NCBI GenBank assembly: GCA_031841125.1
Contig: CM063112.1
Span: 12,116,603-12,180,602 of the forward strand
Source of the DNA: Acanthococcus lagerstroemiae
Lineage: Eukaryota; Arthropoda; Insecta; Hemiptera; Eriococcidae
Length of the DNA stretch: 64,000 nt
Reading direction: 5' to 3'
Part shown: piece after piece, positions 53,266 through 63,870 of the stretch
Position numbering within the stretch: the first letter of the stretch is position 1
Layout of the letters: every line of letters begins with the position of its first letter
Made by a program: the position numbers and the translations under genes
The notes under the pieces: model-generated
Databases searched by the model: none
Told to the model about the DNA's origin: nothing
The model's input: only the letters and a program-made list of their open reading frames with translations

Positions 53266-54145
53266 TTACGTGGCCAAGTGGTAATGTGTCCGCTTCGCAA
53301 TCCTTACGTCTCGGGTTCGAGGCCTTCCGACGCCGGAAAGCTAATGATATGAATTCACCCGCACTAAGGTATATAACATATCCAAACTGAGACTTAGGTA
53401 TATTACGTCTATTCTTGTCTCAATCGGATATGGCATTCCATCCAATAGTACATTGTAACTGGAACGTGATTTCCGTGCCACACATGCGTTTAACTGACCG
53501 CGATCACCGCCCCGAGATGACCACTGACCACGCTGTTGCACCTCCCGGAGAACGTCACAATCCCAAAGGAAGAGGAGATGGAGAACATAGGAGGCGGATA
53601 TGGCAGTACAAACTTGGGTGCAAAATATTTCTAACCAACCCTCATCAGCAAACATTACATACCTCCTGCCTGTCATAAGGAATTATTGATGTTATTTTGT
53701 AAGGATTTTTTAAAAAAATGCCATATTGCATCTTATTATTTTGAAGACATAGCCAAAATACGAATGGTATTCAAGAATATACTAAGCAACAGTCTAGCGA
53801 ACACGGCTACAGTATCAATCGAGGTGGAAGAGAGCGCGCCCTGTCGCCCCCCCCCCACCAGTTCGAATAAACAAGGCCCTATACAATCGCACGGCGTGTT
53901 ACCACCAGATCTGAAACACAGATACTGTTGTGTGCACGTCGTGGCCAGCTTACTCGACGTCGTAAAACAAGTGGCTGGTAGGCGAACTGCCACTGCACAC
54001 TCTTCGGCACAGAGTAGGAAAACCCTACCACAACAAATCGTTGGAAAAGCAACGGAAAACTACCTCGACTAACCTGCCCAGAAAAGTCGCGTGTCAGAAA
54101 CCGCTACCGCCAACGTCCGGCATCGGATAAGGCGCCTGAAGAAGA
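53266..54145 (+). mobile_element. SINE family 2 copy split by a ~410-bp insertion
   Basis: The head TACGTGGCCAAGTGGTAATG and B-box TCGGGTTCGAGG lie at 53266-53340. The body resumes near 53797 with GCGAACACGGCTACAGTATC and runs to CCGGCATCGGATAAGGCG. The segment between (about 53369-53780) is absent from the copy at 48468 and is bordered by ACTAAG on each side. Its two overlapping frames (87 and 111 codons, opposite strands) are not recognised. Confidence 0.75.
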
Positions 54146-54149
54146 AGCG

Positions 54150-54272
54150 AAGCAAATTTATTGAGGCGGCGAAAATGCGTGAATTTGCTATTTAACACTT
54201 GAATTTGCCAAATTTTCAAATCTCTGGAAAATAGTCGAGGGGGGTCACCCCTCCCCCATGACTACGGTCCTA
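54150..54272. mobile_element. hAT-type MITE fragment, AGGGCCGTAG family
   Basis: GCGAAGCAAATTTATTGAGG corresponds to GCGAAGCAAATCCATTGAGA of the 53048 element, and CATGACTACGGTCCTAG to its right end. The left end is missing, just after SINE family 2 sequence. Confidence 0.65.
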
Positions 54273-54484
54273 GTTTGGGTAGATATCAGCTGGAAATCGA
54301 CACACTGATATGGAGGACTCGGTGGACAAAGATACCGTCCATATATTGAGTAATCAACTGAGGGGGTGATCCGGAATTTGAGTACACTTGATTACAAGGA
54401 GAGAGGATCTGGTGAATGATTACGTAACTGATTCTTGGTACCATAGAAGCTCCGCTTTAGAAACAGACGAATTCAACAGCAATA

Positions 54485-55245
54485 TTGAGTCGCAGATTGA
54501 AAACGAAAAGGGGTAATTACACACTTGTTACTGGCGACTGGAATGCCAGAACTGGCACTGATCTGGCAGCCTTAAAAAGTTTAGGAGAATATAGTCTAGA
54601 CTCGACAAATGAAAACGGAGAAAAACTGATTCGTTTCGCTCTAGAGAACAATCAAAAAACAATTGACAAAAAGTTTTTTGTTTTTTTTTAACTGCAAAAA
54701 AGAGATTGACGTGGTGGAGATCACCCAGTGATATGGTAAAAGGCGAAACGATCATTTCTTAATAAACGACTCAAGAGTGGTTTTAAATTACGAAATTCTA
54801 AATTATTTCCAGATCTCGTCCGATCACAGAATCGACAGGATAAAATTGAAGTCCCCTGATAACCTAAAACACTAGAATTTGTACGAAAGCAATAAATCCC
54901 TTAAGTTCGATCTTTATCCCAGGACACAGAATAAGAGCAGCAAACGAGCTTTTGGAAAGGAAAGTTCAAGATATGTACTCCTATAGCAAAGACAGCAAGT
55001 GGAATGCAAGAAAGGTATATTAAAAAAAAATAAAAAATAAATGAATAAATAAATAAAAAGGAAAAAAGAAAAGAAAAGAAAAAAGCGATAAAGGAGGTGG
55101 AACAAGCAGTAGGAGTTAGAATTCAGCCAATTACAGATGGCATGCTAAATGAGAAAACTAAAACACTTATTAAGAGATGTACGGAGAACTGAAATAGGCA
55201 AAGAAATGCCATGTAGGATAGTAAGTCGTGAAGGCAAGATTTTCA
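54485..55245 (+). pseudogene. RTE-type LINE, endonuclease region (copy A)
   Basis: Reads YTLVTGDWNARTGTDLAAL and STNENGEKLIRFALENNQ (54520-54660), then with shifts WRSPSD, LNYEILNYFQ and ISSDHRID (54780-54840). GDWNA and SDHR are the phosphate/metal-binding signatures of the apurinic-type endonuclease that nicks the target. The downstream part is Lys-rich linker with decayed frames. Cut at about 55245 by a later insertion and continued at 56356. Confidence 0.75.
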
Positions 55246-56356
55246 ATAGTCGTCGATATTATCAATATTTCTGAGATATCGAAAATATTGATATGAATTT
55301 TCAAATATCGATAAATATCGAAGATTGTTTAATTATAAATTTCAAGAATAAAAGGCTGCACGCTGCAATGCATACGCGGCGCGAGTCCTTCGAAAGTCCA
55401 ATATTATGCAATCGTGAATCGTCAAATCACGTCAATCTGCAATATGGTAGCCGGTAGGCAGAGGGATATTCAGAGTCGGATTAGGGTATTTCGCACAAAA
55501 ATCGGCTTGTTTTTTCACGCCGTGCCAATACCTTGGTTCGGGGGCGGATACAGGGAGGGGGTCTGGGTCCCCCACCCCTGAAATATCTAATGCACCTACC
55601 AACGCAACTTCTTTATAATCTTTTTTCTATAACATTTTTCTGACATTTTTCATTTGGACCCCCCCTCCTACCAAAATGATTTATTGTATCCGCTACTGCC
55701 TAATTTTTTTCATTTTGTTTCGAAAAAAAAGGTTTTCAATAGTAATCACAGAAGAAAGTTTATTTCTACATTTGCATTTACAAAAAGTCAAAAAGAATAG
55801 TACACCGATTTTTTTGAGATTATGAATTTCTGATCAGTTTTTCACGGAACGAATTTTATTATCGATTTTTTCACGGCGCGAATTTTTGGTCAGTTTTTTA
55901 AAATGTGGTGCGAAAATTTTGCGCTGCGAAATGACGCGGAATTTTTGCGCCGCAGGCGGCCGCTTTCTCTACCTAATGAGAAATCCGGCACTGGAAACAT
56001 TCTCACATCACTACACTTTTCAGCGGTGAAATTTGATAGTAAAATGAATTTTCTTGTAAATACTTTTGTTCTTGAGTTCTTCTGATATTACCACAAGTGG
56101 AGATACGTCCCTTTGCCAATAAAAGAATGAGCACTTTCTCCACTAGTCACACTTGAGGTTGTAAGTAGTGTGTCATCATCATCATCACCCGTTTCACTAC
56201 ACTCATAATTATTGTTCTAAAGATCCTATTCTTCAGACGGCAGACTACATTAAAGCGCTCCTGCGGCGTTTTTGAACCAACGAAGAAAATATTGATATTG
56301 ATCACGGAATTATTGATAATATCGATATAAAAAATTTTTTGATATTGACATCACTA
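55243..56356. mobile_element. AT-rich inserted element with ATCGATA-type inverted ends
   Basis: GTCGATATTATCAATATT and AAAATATTGATATG near the left mirror ATTATTGATAATATCGATAT and GATATTGACATCACTACTA at the right. LINE linker sequence ends just before it and resumes after. The interior holds a further hAT-like MITE at 55539-55698 and unique sequence. The ends are diverged and no duplication was confirmed. Confidence 0.45.
55539..55698. mobile_element. hAT-like MITE, GCGGATACA family
   Basis: GGGGCGGATACAG at the left pairs with TTGTATCCGCTACTG at the right. Relatives with the same end type lie at 57512 and 59592. Flanks agree at only 5 of 8. Confidence 0.6.
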
Positions 56357-56700
56357 CTAAAAAGAGTGCAGCTATCAGAGCTAAACAGATTGAACGCAAA
56401 ATAAGAGAAGACATCTCACGATAAGACTAAGGAGCTGGACGAGAAGCGATCGAAGAGAGCTGGTGAGCTAAGAAAACAAGGAAGATGATTTTTCAAAGGA
56501 AATACTTTTTGCCATCCATCTCAGTAGGGTGTGTGAAAAAACAGATTTATGCTAGACAAGAGGTAACGAGGCCACACAGTTCTCTTCAAATCTCTACGCA
56601 GAACCTGAAGAAGGAGGTGATACAGAATTGGATGAAATCAGCACCTGCGTACTTCCATATCGAAAGAGCCCAACCTGTCGATAGGGAGTTATAACCAATG
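56357..56700 (+). pseudogene. RTE-type LINE linker, continuation of copy A
   Basis: One frame gives ATQFSSNLYAEPEEGGDTEL at about 56575-56635, matching the F-x-x-LY segment that precedes the polymerase in RTE-type elements. Upstream, KIREDIS-like and KKQIYARQ residues belong to the linker. The same region recurs in copy B (57637-58290). Confidence 0.6.
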
Positions 56701-57462
56701 GGTAATAGTATATTAAATTCCAGTCAAATTGAGCCCAATCAGAAGTCTGTAAATGCAAAACTCAGCCTTCCACAGAGATTTGAAAGTTGAGTATAGAAAA
56801 CTGAAGTTTTGAGAAGAACGCGTTTAAAGTTTTGGTAGTAACTTTTGAAGAAAAAAAATGATATTTCACGTACGTTTTTGTAAAATGGTACAGATAAAGG
56901 TTTCATGGAAAAAAAGTGATACGACGAAGAGGGCTCTTCCATAAAAATGAATGTACAAAGTTCATACCAAATCTCTGAAAGAAAAATCGTTTGCTTCAAC
57001 AAAATACTCAAATTTCGGACAACTTCGATTAATATTTCCTCTGAGGCTAAAAAAATATCAAAATTACTTCGACAGAAATTAATTTCTAAGCTGAAGACCT
57101 AAGCCGGAAGCTAATAGTTGTGTTAAGCCGTATATCACTCATATCTCAAGGTCAAAAGTTTAAACCAAAATTCGAAGCTGAATTTTACGACTGCGATATA
57201 CTGGTTCACAGGCTACGGTTTTACACAGGAGGGGGGGGGGAAGTGAAACCGGTGTCGATAAAGTGAGCCCCTTCTCACTTAACGCGTATTGTCCTCTGAC
57301 TGGATAAAAAATGGCGGAATCAAAATTTGACGTATGGTACAGTGAAATACTCAAAACAGTAAAACTCATTTTCGGTAAATTTCGGTTCTTTTCATAAAAA
57401 TGGCTAAATCACGGAGACTGTGACCGACAGAGTGGGCCCTTTGGATATAAAATACACAATAG
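56701..57462. other. No gene recognised between the two LINE copies
   Basis: AT-rich; a G run at about 57231. Frames here have no supported product. Confidence 0.4.
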
Positions 57463-57511
57463 GCTAGACAGGATACAGCTATCAGAGCTAGACAAACTGA
57501 TTAGACGCGAG

Positions 57512-57629
57512 CAGTGGCGGATACAAGGGGAATCCGGACCCCCATCTAAATTTGTCTAGTGACCTAGAGCTATCATGTTTCGTCTATAACAGTTTTCATC
57601 CCCCCAATTATTTTCTGTATCCACCCCTG
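57512..57629. mobile_element. hAT-like MITE inside LINE copy B
   Basis: Begins CAGTGGCGGATACAAGG, ends CTGTATCCACCCCTG. LINE copy A lacks it: copy A reads from the linker directly into ATAAGAGAAGACATCTCACG. Flanks GACGCGAG and GACGGAGA are partly alike. Confidence 0.75.
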
Positions 57630-57811
57630 GACGGAGATAAGAGAAGACATCTCACGGTACGACCAAGAAGCTATATGTGCAAGAAATGATCGAAAGGAGT
57701 TGGTTAATTAAGAAAGCTAGAAAGGTGATTTCTGAAGGGAAGCACTTATTGCCCTCCATCTCAGTATAGGGTGTGAGAAAAAACAGATTTATGACAGGCA
57801 ATAGATAACAT

Positions 57812-58192
57812 TACACAACAGCATAGAAAAAACAATGGGATGAGATTATATGATTTTAGCTATATTTTGAGTGCTCAATACAATGGCGTTAACCATTTTT
57901 CTCAAGAACCTCTCGTTTTCCAAAATCCAAATTCAAATTTTATCAGATTTTTCGCTTTTTATTCCTTTTAGTCGTCCATGAATGGCTACACTGATACTGA
58001 TAACAATACTTAGCGAACATAGTTATCTTGATGATGCTAAAACTCGCATTTAAGGTAGGAGAGAGGGAAAAAATGAACAATAATAAAAAAATTAACATCG
58101 GCATTCAATTCTTTGTTGAAAATACATAAACATAGAATCATATTATTCTCATGCCATAGTTTTTTTTTTAAATCTCAAATTGTTGTATAGTG
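57812..58192. mobile_element. Non-coding repeat, copy 2, inserted in LINE copy B
   Basis: LINE copy A reads uninterrupted from AGAGGTAAC into GAGGCCACACAG. In copy B the corresponding point is split by this element, with TAAC on each side, ATTACAC at the left inner edge and GTGTAAT at the right. The interior is collinear with 41709-42090. Confidence 0.75.
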
Positions 58193-58689
58193 TAATTAAC
58201 GAGGCCACACAGTTCTCTTCAAACCTCTACGCGGACCCTGAATAAGCAGGTGATAAGAAATTGGATGAAATCAGCTCCAGCGTAGTAATATCTGTATAGG
58301 GAAAAGGTTTATGAAGCACTTATTAGTCTTATAGAATAAAGTTGTAGGCTCCGATGATACAGAAAATTCAGTCTTGAAACTCTCTCCCCCTTTCTGACTC
58401 CGCTTAGAAAATTCAACCTTCAAACCGTCTTCCAATTTCTGACCCCGTTTTTCAACCAATGTTTTGAATTTGGTAACACTCCTAACAATGGCACATTTCC
58501 GACATAATTTTAATCCTCAAAAAAGGCGATAGAAGTGACTTGAATAATTATCGTCTTCTTAGTCTGATACATCGAATATCAGCGCAATTTTCATGAAAAT
58601 ACTAAAACATGGAATGTATAACATCCTCGATGACTCGCAACAACTACTAGAATAAGCGGAGTTTCGAAAAGGGTTTTCAACCATCGGCT

Positions 58690-58917
58690 CTTTTTCATTT
58701 TTTTTGTTTTTTGCTCTCAACCCGAGCTTTAAAATCCGCCATTTCGAGCATTATATCTCAGAGACGTCGGGGAAACGGTTAGGGCTGTCTTAGCTCTCTT
58801 CTCTTCTTGCCGAAAAACCGGCCCATGTCGAAATGTAGCGAGTTGCTACGAGGGCTTGAACCCGGGAACTCCGGATTCCGAGACCAGCGCGTTATCCTCT
58901 CGCCCAACCAGACCCCT
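58690..58917 (-). mobile_element. tRNA-headed SINE, family 1, in LINE reverse transcriptase sequence
   Basis: On the minus strand the head reads GGGCGAGAGGATAACGCGCT with B box GGGTTCAAGCCC, followed by the family body and a tail of A runs. TTCAACCATCGGCT (58676-58689) and TTCAATCATCGGCT (58918-58931) differ at one base of 14. LINE sequence is continuous across the duplication. Confidence 0.9.
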
Positions 58918-59130
58918 TTCAATCATCGGCTACAATTTATGCTATACTAAATTATTGAAAAAAGTAGGAAATATAATATATGGACACTAATCCTATGATT
59001 ATAGACTTCAATAAAGTATTTGATTCGATTCACCACACGAATGTTTAGGAAGGGGTAAAATTTAAGTACACCAGAATTATAAAAAAACGTGAACAAGAAC
59101 TCTAAAGCTTCTGTAAGTATACATAAACAG

Positions 59131-59583
59131 GAAGAACTGTTTAACTCGAACAAGGGTGTGCCTTACTTGAAGGCTCAAATGGGAAACCGGATCAAAGGTC
59201 TGATTATTCGAAGTCAGTAACTGAAAAACCGAGCACCATTTCTTTAGTTCGATTTTTCAAGACGAGTCAATTTTGCCTCCTCTTAAAGGTGAAATTCCAA
59301 TTTTGAGAGCTGTATTCAGAGCCTAATCAAAAATTTGAGACAGAGAGGGAGATTCACATTGAAACCTTCGTGACCCGTATTGGTTGAAAGCCGAAACTGA
59401 AATGCTCTCGGATCAGAACGCAGCTCACCGACGTCTACATTGACAGCTAATTGGAAGCTGGAGTCTTTACCCCCGAGACATCTAAAACAAACTACAATAT
59501 ACACAGCATTGACACAATCTTATTTGAGCACATTCGAAATCGAAAGCTCAGAGAGTATGGGGGCTGTTGTACAGAAGTAAGTC
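59131..59583. other. No gene recognised
   Basis: Unique AT-rich DNA with no supported feature. Confidence 0.4.
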
Positions 59584-59591
59584 TTCCGGTT

Positions 59592-59760
59592 CAGTAGCGT
59601 ATCCAGGACAAAATTGAGGGGGGGGGGGGTCCAAACTGAAAAAAATTAATACGGGCGATAGGGCAGAGTGGTAGAAGGGGGAAGGTGGCGCAAGCTTATT
59701 CGTACTTAAAAAAAAATTGAAGTTGCCAAAAGGGGGCGCCCCCCCCTAAATACACCACTG
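59592..59760. mobile_element. hAT-type MITE with perfect 8-bp duplication
   Basis: CAGTAGCGTATCCAGG at the left pairs with CCTAAATACACCACTG at the right. TTCCGGTT flanks both sides exactly (59584-59591, 59761-59768). G- and C-runs lie just inside the ends. Confidence 0.9.
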
Positions 59761-59800
59761 TTCCGGTTTATATATAGCTCTCGAAACTCTGCTGAAAGCA

Positions 59801-59938
59801 TATTCTGTTTTTAGAATGTGCCAATTCACTTTCCTTTTTCTGTTGTCCATAGCGCTTTTAGCTGTAACGCCAACAGCCGAAAGCGCTATGGAAAATAGAA
59901 ACAGAAAAGTGAATTGGCACACCTTGAAAACATAATAT
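59801..59938. repeat. Near-perfect hairpin, arms of about 48 bp extending to 64 bp
   Basis: GTGCCAATTCACTTTCCTTT at 59818 and GAAAAGTGAATTGGCAC ending at 59920 are complementary. The pairing continues inward through CCATAGCGCTTTTAGCTG and CAGCCGAAAGCGCTATGG to a loop of about 8 bases (59865-59872). Outside, TATTCTGTTTTTAGAATG and TTGAAAACATAATA extend it imperfectly. It may be a short foldback MITE or a hairpin RNA precursor. Confidence 0.85.
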
Positions 59939-61630
59939 TACCAAATTCTTTCACACTCCAACACGGACACTCTGCTGAAGGTTCTGTTCTAACAATTTCA
60001 GCTAAATGATCGTAATTTTTAGTCATATTTTTTGCCTTATTTCGGTTGCTTTTGGTATTTACTCAGTAGGTTTCGGGATTTTTCTAGTCTCGAATGTGTG
60101 AGTGTGGTCGTACGTGGTCCTACTGTTCTCGTTTTTGATTTCATCGCAGGAGAGTAGCTGTATGAGATATTCCGGAGATCTTCTCTCAAAATGATTGAAC
60201 TTGTCCAAAAATAATAGACACATAGTGAAGGCAAAGTGAGCGAGAAAATTGTTAGGTCTCCTCTATTATTTCGAGATCCGATCGCGAAATAGGTCCCGAT
60301 CAACACAACTGATCGGAACTCTCTGATTACGAGAGGCGCTAGTGAGAGTAGAAAGTTGATATCATATAAATTATTTTTGTTTCCACTTTCGACCAAGTTA
60401 CATAGATAGCAGTTAGCTATGTTACCTATCGACCTGAACCAGACCTACACGGGGGGTAGGACCATTCATCCCATTTGGAAAATTATACCAAAATACATCG
60501 AGAAAATGAATACATAAAGAAAGTAAGCACTTCTTCGTTAGTTCAGCTGAAAATTCCAAAATTTCAGTCGGTTTTGGTACCCTCATTTTTTGCACCCCTC
60601 TCTTAAGAAAGTTTCTTCACGATAATCTTGTCAAAGACCTTCTTGCATTACCGCTTTGCTGTAAAGCTTGTTTTTCTTTGACACCGTCTTGGCCATCTAT
60701 CTACGACAATTCACGTTACTCGTGCCACAGAAATCCGGTCAATTATATGTGCTCGATTCGCGACATCTTCAGTATTTTATTCAGTAACCGGCTACTTCCA
60801 ATTAGCCTTCGCGATAGAAAAATTGTACACCCGGAATAATAGACTAGGGGAAGAGAAATAGACGATGAGAAGGCGAGAGAAAACAGAAAACGGAATATAA
60901 AATACCCTTATAAAGATATAACATGTCAACGCTGGTCGACACCTAAGATTTACACCGATGAGACGTTAACCGCTCGTATTTATTACTGAGAAACCAGACC
61001 AAAGCGGAGAAAAACAACAAAATCTTAATGGGACGTGTTTCCGATAAAAATGCGGTAAAATCGAAAGTCATGTAAAAAAGTAGTTAAAAACCGAATAATC
61101 GAAGTTAATCGTAAATCTTTACTGAAGAGACTAAGCCTAGCTGGTACTACAGGAAAAGGGTTGAGATGTATCAGTATAAACAAATCGTATGGCAGGAGTT
61201 CACTCATACAGAGAGTTGACTGCAGGTTCGAAGCATATTTAGACAGGGCTCACTGACCCAACAAGCTGTTCAAGGGTTCAAAGTTTGTCTTTCAGAGGTA
61301 GATGACCAGGTAAATAAAAAATGTCATGTCGAAGGGTTTCAAACGTGCGGGACTCAATTTTAATGTTATTTTGAATGTAACCTTTTATAAACATACCAGG
61401 GTGGATGTCGCATAGTCAACTTTGAACATTGGTATACATATTCAATTCAATATCCTTCATTGGTGTTAGAATATCAAATTAAGTATCAAAGGCTTATATG
61501 CTCAAATTATTTACTTATTTATTTGAATATGGTTATAGTTTAAGATGTTCTGTACTTCGGTATTTACAAAAAGGCAATCTCAAATTTCCTTCAGTCCAGA
61601 TATTCTCAATTTCACTTCAATCTTCTTATG
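59939..61630. other. No gene recognised
   Basis: Frames such as 60037-60396 (-, 119 codons) have no recognisable family or splice context. No repeat ends found. Confidence 0.4.
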
Positions 61631-62589
61631 AGGTGCAGTGGGGTAATTGCAAAATCAGCTGTTGGAGGCAAAGAAACATAATATTTGACCGCGGTATCTA
61701 TTGGTACATTAAGGCACATCTATTCCTTATATACTCACCCGGTCTGAACAATATCAGTGCGCTCGTTTGTTCTGTGGAAATGTTTTTATCATCACATGTC
61801 GAAATCACTCCAAAGTTAAGTGGAGGTAGTTGTTTTTCAAAGCGGCCGAAAGTGTATCCAGTGAAATTTTTTTGACAAGATATTTATATGTTAATTATCA
61901 CTAAAGATTCAAGTTTAAGGTAAGACCATTGATTTTGATAATTTTTAATTATGTTGGCGGAAATATGTGTTTTTGCATTTACCCCAAGGAAAAGTCATGC
62001 TGGGGCAATTGCAAAATCAATACAATTTTGCATTTACCCCAACAATTTTGTAAAAAAATTTTTAGGTTTAAAACGGTCCGAAAATACCATTAAGATAATC
62101 GAAATTTTGTATTTTCTAATAAAATACATTTCTACTTATGATAAGTCATCATTTTTTTAATTTTTAGCTTAATATTTTTTTTTTAAATTCGAAATTTTTT
62201 TCACTCCACTGAAAAATTTCTTCTCAAGTAGATAACTCCTAGGAATTTTGACCGAACGAAGCTTATGAATAGATCAAACGATAGTAAATTCCATGTAGAA
62301 TACCGTGAGATGGTCAAAACTGCAAAAAAATAAAGCCTCGCAAAAATAATGTACGATTTTGCATTTACCCCATGTTGGGGTAAATGCAAAAACGTGATTG
62401 AAAAGTTTCAAAGTTCCATTTTTCCAAAAAATTGTAAAATTTATTGGTACAAGATTTTACCCACTAAAAGAGAACCCCTCAAAGTATGTGTGACAGAAAT
62501 TTGATGTTGATTGGTGCCATAGAGTGGTCATAGTGAGTCGGCAAAGTGTCACTAATCAAAAAGTCGTTTGCAATTACCCCACTGCACCT
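61631..62589. mobile_element. 959-bp element with 23-bp perfect terminal inverted repeats and repeated GGGGTAAATGCAAAA motif
   Basis: AGGTGCAGTGGGGTAATTGC plus AAA (61631-61653) is exactly inverted at 62567-62589. The motif GGGGyAAwTGCAAAA appears seven times in both orientations: at both ends and near 61967, 61995, 62023, 62350 and 62375, the last two forming a palindrome. The frame 61498-61875 overlaps the left end and is not recognised. No transposase similarity seen; a non-autonomous element, possibly of mariner type given TA beside both ends. Confidence 0.8.
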
Positions 62590-62639
62590 TACTTCTATTT
62601 TTTTTTTTAAATTACCTATATAATTACAACTTCAAAAAT

Positions 62640-62920
62640 TAAAGACAAATTCAAAAACAACCTAAATATGAACCAAGTAGCAAAAATATTGAAATGGGAT
62701 TGGGCAGGTCATGTTTCAAGAATGAAGGTAACTGGTTCCTGAGAGACAGCAAAAGGAATGATGGACAAAAGACGAGATGGTGCGACGAGATAGTCAGTTT
62801 CCTTCAAAATAACCATTTTGAAAGAGGTGCGCGAGATCGACTAGAGTGGCACAAAGTGAAGGAGGCGTTTGCTCAAGATTTGGGCTTGAATAATGTCAAA
62901 AGTAAATGGACTTGATTATA
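62640..62920 (+). pseudogene. RTE-like LINE C-terminal remnant
   Basis: ILKWDWAGHVSRMK (about 62680-62725) is followed after a frameshift by NWFLRDSKRNDGQKTRWCDE and RDRLEWHKVKEAFAQ. This is the WAGHhAR...RRWCDDI...W...EA-hQ block that ends RTE-type polymerases. It is only the C-terminal 90 residues or so, 5'-truncated, with one frameshift near 62725. Confidence 0.75.
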
Positions 62921-63330
62921 CATCTATACTCGCGTAATCATTACAAAGCAATGTATAAGTTGATACTGAAATGGCTGTAATAATTTGTTTTGTACCTCGA
63001 TCCAAAAGATTTTCATCCGATAACTAATCAAAAACTAGTCTTATGAAGGTCTCCTGCTCATACGTTGAATACTTCTTGAAAGACTAAGCATAGAACATGG
63101 ACTACTGAGGAAGGGGGAAAAAATACAAACTCTATCATTTGTTGATTTGTTATATTACGCTCATGAGTTTGATGAATGACGTCAACTGGACCAGGCGTAC
63201 TTTTTCACCATTTGTTTCTCCCTAAACTTTCCCTCAGACCATACGTGTGACATAGTTCTCTTAACATGGAACCCCATGAAAATTGCTTCACTACCCTTCC
63301 CGTGTAAACTTATGTTTGATTGATGAACGG
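62921..63330. other. No gene recognised
   Basis: LINE 3' flank then unique DNA. Confidence 0.4.
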
Positions 63331-63445
63331 ACTCATTCAAAATACCCATTAACTGTAGTGCTTAACTGACTTCATGGGTGATCTCAACTCATTCAAAATA
63401 CCCATTAACTGTAGTGCATAACTGACTTCATGGGTGATCTCAACT
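63331..63445. repeat. Tandem duplication, 56-bp unit
   Basis: ACTCATTCAAAATACCCATT starts each unit (63331 and 63387). The two units are almost identical, differing at CTTAACTG versus CATAACTG, so this is a recent duplication. Confidence 0.9.
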
Positions 63446-63629
63446 ATGCGGTGGTCATCTTTCTCATGTGGCGCGGTAGTAAAGAGAAGGTATCCGAGTA
63501 CATGGGCCCTATACATCAGTAATTACTCTCAGGCCTTTCTCACCATTGCATCAAAAATGCCATGAATAACTCAAATAGCTTGACAGAGACATGACGTCTA
63601 TGTTGACTGCTGTGAATTTAAGATTAAGG

Positions 63630-63870
63630 AGAATAGCAATGGCGTGGTTCTATGCAGAATATCGTAGCATCTTTATTAGACACGTACACACTTTAATGAA
63701 TAAGGAGAATAGAAATGGCATGGTTCCATAATTAAGGTACTGTCGCTTCTCTACTAGGCATACTTTTGCTTGAACGAATGTAGAGAACAAAAATGGCATA
63801 GTTCCATCATTAAGGAACTGTTCCGTCTTTACTAAACGTTTATTAGGCATATGCACTTGAACCATTAAAG
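63630..63870. repeat. Three degenerate tandem copies, ~75-bp unit
   Basis: GGAGAATAGCAATGGCGTGG, GGAGAATAGAAATGGCATGG and AGAGAACAAAAATGGCATAG begin the copies near 63629, 63703 and 63781. GTTC-AT, then TTTA-TA-GCA(T/C)A-ACTT, follow in each. The minus-strand 76-codon frame is created by the repeats. Confidence 0.75.

Larger units (their letters stand above)
57463..59130 (+). pseudogene. RTE-type LINE, linker and polymerase (copy B), multiply interrupted
   Basis: The linker starts at about 57475 (CTATCAGAGCTAGACAAACT). ATQFSSNLYADPE is at about 58207-58246, QWHISDIILILKKGDRSDL at about 58486-58545, then NNYRLLSLIHRIS, MKILKH-MYNILDDSQQLLE and AEFRKGFSTIG. After the SINE the frame resumes in decayed sequence with IIDFNKVFDSIHH near 59000-59035, the first catalytic block of the reverse transcriptase. 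Three elements interrupt it (57512-57629, 57812-58192, 58690-58917). Stops and frameshifts are numerous; the FADD block is not reached. Confidence 0.75.

Noticed and set aside
53341..53678. Gene in the insertion within SINE family 2
   Set aside because: Opposite-strand overlapping frames, no motif, and no start or splice context.
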